Below the pieces are notes generated by a model, which ran no database searches, was not told where the DNA came from, and worked only from the letters and a program-made list of their open reading frames with translations. Shown here one piece after another: positions 35,598 through 41,244 of a stretch of 41,244 bases of DNA. The DNA comes from an uncultured Bacteroidales bacterium. Its GTDB lineage: Bacteria > Bacteroidota > Bacteroidia > Bacteroidales > UBA932. Position 1 is the stretch's first letter; every line of letters begins with the position of its first letter. Location of the stretch: the NCBI GenBank assembly GCA_947165305.1, contig CAMUZW010000003.1, positions 1 to 41,244 on the forward strand, read 5' to 3'. The position numbers were made by a program, and so were the translations under genes.

Positions 35598-36730
35598 GTT
35601 TTAAAAGAACCATTCTGGTGACCGGCGGGGCTGGGTTTATCGGAAGCCACGTGGTGCGGCTGCTTGTCAACAAGTATCCGGAGTACCGGATCATCAACCT
35701 CGATAAACTGACCTATGCCGGCAATCTCGAAAATTTACGGGATATTGAGGACAAGCCCAATTACCGCTTCGTCCGGATGGATATCTGTGATTTCGAGGGC
35801 GTGCTGAAGCTGATGCAGGAAGAGCAGGTGGACGGAGTGATTCACCTCGCGGCTGAGAGTCACGTGGACCGGAGCATCAAGGATCCGTTCACGTTTGCGC
35901 AGACCAATGTTCTCGGCACGCTGAGCCTGCTCCAGGCCGCCAAGGCGGTATGGCAGCCCGTCGGCTGGGAGGGGAAACGCTTCTATCATATTTCCACCGA
36001 CGAAGTGTACGGCGCGTTGGAAATGACGCATCCCGAGGGGGTCGAGCCGCCGTTCACGACGAAGGCGTCGAGCGGGGAGCACCACCTCGCGTACGGCGAG
36101 AAGTTCTTCACCGAGGAGATGAAGTATCAGCCGCACAGCCCCTACAGTGCCGCCAAGGCATCGAGCGACCATTTCGTCCGGGCTTTCCATGACACGTACG
36201 GGCTCCCGGTCGTCATTACCAACTGCTCCAACAATTACGGGCCTTACCAGTTCCCCGAGAAGCTGATTCCGCTCTTTATCAACAATATCCGCCATCGCAA
36301 GCCGCTTCCGGTCTACGGGAAGGGGGAGAATGTGCGGGACTGGCTGTATGTCGAGGATCACGCCCGCGCGATCGACCTCATCTTCCATGAGGGAAAGGAC
36401 GGCGAGACCTACAACATCGGCGGCTTCAACGAGTGGAAGAATATCGACGTGATCAAGGTCCTCATACGCATTACCGACCGGATGCTGGGCCGTCCGGAAG
36501 GGGCGGACGACGACCTGATCACCTTCGTCACCGACCGTGCCGGCCACGACCTCCGCTATGCCATCGACTCCCGCAAACTGCAGCGGGAGCTGGGCTGGGA
36601 GCCGTCGCTCCAGTTCGAGGAAGGTATCGAGCGGACGGTGAAATGGTACCTCGACAACGAGGCCTGGATGGACCGCGTCACGAGCGGTGACTACCAGAAG
36701 TATTACGAGCAAATGTACAAAGGGAGGTAA
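35594..36730 (+). CDS. rfbB: dTDP-glucose 4,6-dehydratase
   Basis: ILVTGGAGFIGSHVVRLLVNKYPEYRIINLDKLTYAGNLENL, YHISTDEVYG, PYSAAKASSDHFVRA; ATGA overlap with rfbC. Confidence 0.98.
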   Translation: MSFKRTILVTGGAGFIGSHVVRLLVNKYPEYRIINLDKLTYAGNLENLRDIEDKPNYRFVRMDICDFEGVLKLMQEEQVDGVIHLAAESHVDRSIKDPFTFAQTNVLGTLSLLQAAKAVWQPVGWEGKRFYHISTDEVYGALEMTHPEGVEPPFTTKASSGEHHLAYGEKFFTEEMKYQPHSPYSAAKASSDHFVRAFHDTYGLPVVITNCSNNYGPYQFPEKLIPLFINNIRHRKPLPVYGKGENVRDWLYVEDHARAIDLIFHEGKDGETYNIGGFNEWKNIDVIKVLIRITDRMLGRPEGADDDLITFVTDRAGHDLRYAIDSRKLQRELGWEPSLQFEEGIERTVKWYLDNEAWMDRVTSGDYQKYYEQMYKGR

Positions 36731-36736
36731 TTCCTG

Positions 36737-38263
36737 ATGAATCCCGGATCCCGCGTCGTCGTCAATACTACCGCGCAGTATATAAGGACCTTCATTTCGG
36801 TGATCGTGTCCCTGTATACGTCGCGCGTCGTGCTCGACTCGCTCGGGCAGGACGACTTCGGGATTTACAGCGTCGTGGGCGGCGTCGTCGCGATGCTGGC
36901 ATTCATCAAGACGTCGCTGGCGCAGACTACGCAGCGGTATCTTTCTTTCAATTACGGGAAGCAGGATACCGACATGGTGCAGCGGGTATTCAACAACAGC
37001 CTGTTCACCCAGTTGCTCATCTCCGTCCTGCTGTGCGGGACGCTGCTGGCCCTGACTGTTCCGGTGACGGAGCATCTGCTGAAGATCCCCGCGGACCGGA
37101 TACAGGCGGCCAAGGTGGTTTACTACCTGATGATCGCCAATATTTTTGTGGACATGCAGAGCACGCCCTATCTGGCGGCATTGGTAGCCCGGGAGAATAT
37201 CGTGTATTCGTCCATCGTGCAGATCCTGGACAGCCTGCTGAAGATTCCGATTGCCGTCTCGCTCATGATGATTGCCGGCGACCGGCTGAAGTGGTACAGT
37301 TTCATGCTCTTCGGGATCTGTATCGTCAACTACATCTGTTACAGGGCCTATTGCATGATCAAGTATCCGGAATGCCGGAAGACGCTCTCGTTCAAGACAG
37401 TTGACAAAAATACCTTCCGGGAGATGTTCTCTTTTATGGGATGGAACATGTATGGTTCGCTTTGTGCGGCCGGCCGTTCGCAGGGTATCGCCGTCCTGCT
37501 GAACAACTTCTTCACGACGGCCGTCAACGCCGCCTACGGGATCGGCAATTCTTTCTTCGGACAGATCTCGTTCCTTTCCAACGCGCTCTGCAATGCCATC
37601 AACCCGCGCATCATCAAGGCGGAGGGAAGCGGCAACCGCGCCCGGATGCTCCGCCTGAGCGAGATGTCCTGCAAGTTCTCGTTCCTCTTGCTGACGATGG
37701 CGGCAATCCCGGCATTCGTCTATATGGACACGATCCTGTCGCTCTGGCTGAAGGAGGTCCCGGAGTACACGGCCGTATTTTGCAATTACATTATGCTGGC
37801 GACGCTCCTGAACCTGCTTTCGGCGAATTTCTCCACGGCCAACCAGGCCGTCGGGGACGTCCGGAGGTATAACCTGTATATCAGTACCATCCGCATCCTG
37901 ACGATTCCGGTTGTATGGCTGCTGCTGTGGCGGGGATGCGGCGTAAAGGTCGTGATGATCTGCTTCATGGCGTTCGAGCTGGCGGCTGCCGTTGTCCGGG
38001 TCATCTATATGCATCTGACGGTCGGGCTCTCGTACCGCAGTTATTGCCGGAACGTCCTCCTGCCTGTCATCCCGGTCGTGGCCGTGAACCTGGCCGTTTG
38101 CTGGGGGTTGAGCCGGGTGCTGACGGGCTGGTGGTTCCTGCTGACAAGCGCCATATCGGTGCTGGTAACCGGTGGAATGACGCTGCTCGCCGGGCTCACT
38201 GGGGACGAGCGTGAAGAGTTAATAGCACTATGGAACCGTTTAAAAGAAAGGTTTAGAAGATGA
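36737..38263 (+). CDS. Wzx-like polysaccharide flippase / MATE-type membrane protein
   Basis: Multiple TM segments; SLYTSRVVLDSLGQDDFGIYSVVGGVVAMLAFIKTSLAQTTQRYLSFNYG typical of Bacteroidetes Wzx-type proteins; capsule locus context. Confidence 0.88.
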   Translation: MNPGSRVVVNTTAQYIRTFISVIVSLYTSRVVLDSLGQDDFGIYSVVGGVVAMLAFIKTSLAQTTQRYLSFNYGKQDTDMVQRVFNNSLFTQLLISVLLCGTLLALTVPVTEHLLKIPADRIQAAKVVYYLMIANIFVDMQSTPYLAALVARENIVYSSIVQILDSLLKIPIAVSLMMIAGDRLKWYSFMLFGICIVNYICYRAYCMIKYPECRKTLSFKTVDKNTFREMFSFMGWNMYGSLCAAGRSQGIAVLLNNFFTTAVNAAYGIGNSFFGQISFLSNALCNAINPRIIKAEGSGNRARMLRLSEMSCKFSFLLLTMAAIPAFVYMDTILSLWLKEVPEYTAVFCNYIMLATLLNLLSANFSTANQAVGDVRRYNLYISTIRILTIPVVWLLLWRGCGVKVVMICFMAFELAAAVVRVIYMHLTVGLSYRSYCRNVLLPVIPVVAVNLAVCWGLSRVLTGWWFLLTSAISVLVTGGMTLLAGLTGDEREELIALWNRLKERFRR

Positions 38264-39486
38264 GGCGGCTGATCATAGATGTGGCTACGATAATGCTGGC
38301 GCTTGCGACCATTATTTTCTCTTCATCGATTAAGGGATGGATGGTCGGATCCAACAAATTGGTTTTCCTGTATATCATTCTCATTGCATTATTATACCTT
38401 CCGTCCATCTCACGTAGCCTCCTAAAACGAGACCACCGTATCGAAGTAGCCGTTCTCCTGTGTTCCGCCCTGCTTGTCATCTTTAAAATGAGCGTTTCCC
38501 AGTATTACTTGAAGGATGTATTCGGATTTATCATTTATCCGCTATTGCTGGTTCTGATTTTTGAGCAGATGAATATGCGAGGCCGCTCGATACTAAGGTC
38601 GGTCGTTTTGACATTCTTTATTGCAGAATGTGTTCTGGCAATTATTGAGAGAACTTTTCGAACGAATTTCTTCTCCCAGCAGTTGCTGGAAGAGATGCTT
38701 GAGTACTACAATACAGAGGCGGTGTTCTCTTTCAGGAGTACTGCTTTCCTCGGGCATTCTTTACGCAACGCTTTTATTGTTGCAACCGGAATGGGGTTTA
38801 TCGCACTTGATAAAACAATCCGTCTGGAGTGGCGTATTCTACTGGTCCTCTTGGGGTTTCTCGCTCAACTTTGTTTTAATGGCCGTGCGGCAATTATCAT
38901 CGTCTCCCTGACTCTGATTCCATATCTGCTTATTGAATACTATAACAAGTTCCATTTCAATATCTTTGCTTTTGCTGTTTCCATTGTTTTTCTAATCGGT
39001 CTCTGGTCCTTTTTGACCGATACGAGTTGGGGAGGACGGCTATTTAATAATGAGTTTACTGACGGTTCCGGTCAAGCCAGGCTTTTGGCTTTATCCTTCT
39101 ATCGGTATATCTCAAATACAGAATTATTGACAGGAGGACCCGATCTCTACCACAGGGTGGCTGAATCATTGGGTACCAGTGGTGTTGAAAACGGTGTAGT
39201 CTGCTGGATTTTGAATTACGGGTTACCCTTTACCCTGTTGCTACTTCCTCTTATGATTGCCCTTCATTTGAATAAACTGAAGGTGTATGATCGTATGCTT
39301 GATCGGTGGATCATTATGATTCTATTTTATGGAATCGGGATTTCCAATCCGAATTTGGCCCAGCAGCCCGGGTGGTCCTATTGGGTTTTATTCTATTTTG
39401 CCTTCTCTCCGGGATCATACGTTCCCAGGCCCAAGTTGTCGGCGGAGGATTACCTCCGGAGAAGATATCGAAGCATTGCCGGATAA
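38260..39486 (+). CDS. Wzy-like polysaccharide polymerase / O-antigen ligase-type membrane protein
   Basis: About 10 hydrophobic segments; position in capsule locus; low conservation expected for Wzy. Confidence 0.7.
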   Translation: MRRLIIDVATIMLALATIIFSSSIKGWMVGSNKLVFLYIILIALLYLPSISRSLLKRDHRIEVAVLLCSALLVIFKMSVSQYYLKDVFGFIIYPLLLVLIFEQMNMRGRSILRSVVLTFFIAECVLAIIERTFRTNFFSQQLLEEMLEYYNTEAVFSFRSTAFLGHSLRNAFIVATGMGFIALDKTIRLEWRILLVLLGFLAQLCFNGRAAIIIVSLTLIPYLLIEYYNKFHFNIFAFAVSIVFLIGLWSFLTDTSWGGRLFNNEFTDGSGQARLLALSFYRYISNTELLTGGPDLYHRVAESLGTSGVENGVVCWILNYGLPFTLLLLPLMIALHLNKLKVYDRMLDRWIIMILFYGIGISNPNLAQQPGWSYWVLFYFAFSPGSYVPRPKLSAEDYLRRRYRSIAG

Positions 39487-39487
39487 T

Positions 39488-40642
39488 ATGGGAAGTATTG
39501 CCATTGTTGTCGTTACATACGACAGACTCTTGTGCCTTAAACGACTGCTGAACGGTCTGTTGAAGGCAGACTATGACGGGGAGGAAGTTCCACTCATCGT
39601 CAGTGTCGACAAAAGCGGAAATGACCGCACAGAGAAATTTGTCTCGGCTTTTGAGTGGCCGTACGGCCCTTACCGGCCGGTATTGCATGCAGAGAATCTC
39701 GGTCTTCGGAAACACATCCTCTCCTGCGGCAATCTGCTTGAAGAATTCGAGGCCATCATTGTTCTGGAGGACGATCTTACGGTACGAGCGGATTTTTATC
39801 GTTATGCCAAAGCTTGCGTGAGGAAATATGCTGATGATCCTTCCATTGCAGGAATCAGTTTGTATGGTTTCCATGTGAATTATATCACTCGGTACCCTTT
39901 CCTACCCCTGCGCGATGATAGCGATGTTTATCTGATGCGCTGCGCGATGTCATGGGGGCAAGTATGGATGCGTGATGCCTGGCGTAGATTTATGGCTTGG
40001 TATGATCTTCATTCGGAGCCTTTTGGAGATATCCCTTCTTTACCATGGGTTATCAGCCGCTGGGGGAACAATTCGTGGCTGAAGTATCATACCCGCTATT
40101 GCATAGAGGAGAAGAAGTATTTTGTTTTTCCCTATGAATCATTATCAACCAATAACGGTGACCCTGGAACACACGCCGGATCCGGCGGCAGTACGCTCTT
40201 TCAGGCCGAGATGAGTCTTCCAAGGCATTCATTCTATCTGCCGCCAGTTGATGCTATCCGTATCCGTTACGACGGTTTCTTTGAGCCTGAATTCCTGTCT
40301 GAAGCTCTGGGTGTACCGCAAGAGGATATTTGTGTGGACTTGTATGGGACGAAACAGGGGCGTATTGAAGCACGCTACCGGTTGACACTTGCCGCTCTCC
40401 CCTTCAAACAAATATCTTCATTTGGGATGGCTTATCGCCCCATAGAGATGAATATCCTGATGGCCCGGGTGGGAAGTGCCATCCGGCTCTACGATACGGC
40501 TGTTCCTGATGTGGCTCCGGCGGAAGTATCCAAGGAGGAATTATTCGATTATAGGTATGGTGACTCCTATATGCAGTTCCTTCGGCTGTTCCGTATCAGG
40601 GGTACCCTGAAAAGGGTCATTCGCACACTTCTCAAAAAATGA
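39488..40642 (+). CDS. Glycosyltransferase, GT-A fold family 2-like
   Basis: [22 protein letters not shown]...LIVSVDKSG...[32 protein letters not shown]-track start trimmed to ATG 39488. Confidence 0.88.
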   Translation: MGSIAIVVVTYDRLLCLKRLLNGLLKADYDGEEVPLIVSVDKSGNDRTEKFVSAFEWPYGPYRPVLHAENLGLRKHILSCGNLLEEFEAIIVLEDDLTVRADFYRYAKACVRKYADDPSIAGISLYGFHVNYITRYPFLPLRDDSDVYLMRCAMSWGQVWMRDAWRRFMAWYDLHSEPFGDIPSLPWVISRWGNNSWLKYHTRYCIEEKKYFVFPYESLSTNNGDPGTHAGSGGSTLFQAEMSLPRHSFYLPPVDAIRIRYDGFFEPEFLSEALGVPQEDICVDLYGTKQGRIEARYRLTLAALPFKQISSFGMAYRPIEMNILMARVGSAIRLYDTAVPDVAPAEVSKEELFDYRYGDSYMQFLRLFRIRGTLKRVIRTLLKK

Positions 40643-41244
40643 AAAAAATAATGAATTTTGTCCTGAGAATTATTCTGATGCCTTTCGGCCTCTTGTGGAA
40701 ATGGATACAGGCTGCTAAAGACGGATCCCGTGACATCCTGAACAAGATCAGGTTCGGAAAGGCTGTTGATGCAGGCGTTTGCGTGTCAGCGGGCAGCCGT
40801 ATCGACCGCAACGCCAGGGTCTTGCCCGGGACCACCATTAATGGTAGCAGTATCGGTGCCTTTTCCTATATCGGTAGTGGATGCTTTGTCCAGAATGCAA
40901 AGATTGGCCGTTATTGCTCAATTGCGCCAGAAGTTCTTATCGGTCCTGGCAAGCATCCCGTTGATGCCCGGTCAACTTCTCCGTTGTTTTACCGGAAACG
41001 GAATGTGTTTGGTTTGTCGGTCATACAGGAAGATTCTGATTTTGAGGAGTATACTCCAGTGGAAATCGGGAATGATGTATGGATTGGCGTTCGCGCAGTC
41101 GTTTTGGATGGCGTGCATGTTGGAGACGGTGTCATTATTGCTGCCGGTGCGGTCGTGACGAAAGACGTTCCTCCTTTTACCATTGTAGGCGGCGTTCCGG
41201 CCAGGCCCATAGGAGAGCGTCCCGTAAAAAATACGTCATGGTAT
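40639..41244 (+). CDS. Left-handed beta-helix (hexapeptide repeat) acyltransferase, truncated at window end
   Basis: Open frame from ATG 40639 to the window end; hexapeptide-like [36 protein letters not shown]...[56 protein letters not shown] overlap with upstream glycosyltransferase. Confidence 0.93.
   Translation, partial: MKKIMNFVLRIILMPFGLLWKWIQAAKDGSRDILNKIRFGKAVDAGVCVSAGSRIDRNARVLPGTTINGSSIGAFSYIGSGCFVQNAKIGRYCSIAPEVLIGPGKHPVDARSTSPLFYRKRNVFGLSVIQEDSDFEEYTPVEIGNDVWIGVRAVVLDGVHVGDGVIIAAGAVVTKDVPPFTIVGGVPARPIGERPVKNTSWY

Noticed and set aside
35735-38014. 759-aa minus-strand ORF opposite rfbB and wzx
   Set aside because: Spans two well-supported plus-strand genes; antisense shadow with no domain signal.

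Overview
Gene-dense, high-GC Bacteroidales-type chromosome window, called from SusC/SusD, fimbrillin-like lipoproteins, BY-kinase/Wza and TAnnTTTG promoter motifs. Left to right: (1) a polysaccharide utilisation locus (partial SusC, SusD, clan GH-A-like hydrolase, two paralogous surface lipoproteins with an intervening 47-aa ORF, GH130, MFS/GPH sugar symporter, AGE-type epimerase) that looks like a beta-mannan/mannobiose pathway; (2) a minus-strand operon of RelA/SpoT synthetase, MESH1-like HD hydrolase, APH-like kinase, SpoIIE-type phosphatase and STAS protein, divergent from a WYL regulator; (3) an S9 peptidase and recG; (4) a compact S24/S26 peptidase - PqqD-like - nucleotidyltransferase - ABC transporter - nucleotidyltransferase operon resembling a RiPP-type locus with no recognisable precursor; (5) pdxA and rnhA; (6) a capsule/EPS locus (Wza, Wzc, CpsB/YwqE phosphatase, rfbADCB, Wzx, Wzy, glycosyltransferase, acetyltransferase running off the end). 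The signal least explained by the gene content is a family of four intergenic elements of about 125-140 nt. Each has an outer stem whose variable part differs between copies but is self-complementary within each copy, enclosing several small hairpins with compensatory changes. No rRNA, tRNA, CRISPR array or transposase was recognised. All assignments come from reading the sequence and proteins; no database search was run.
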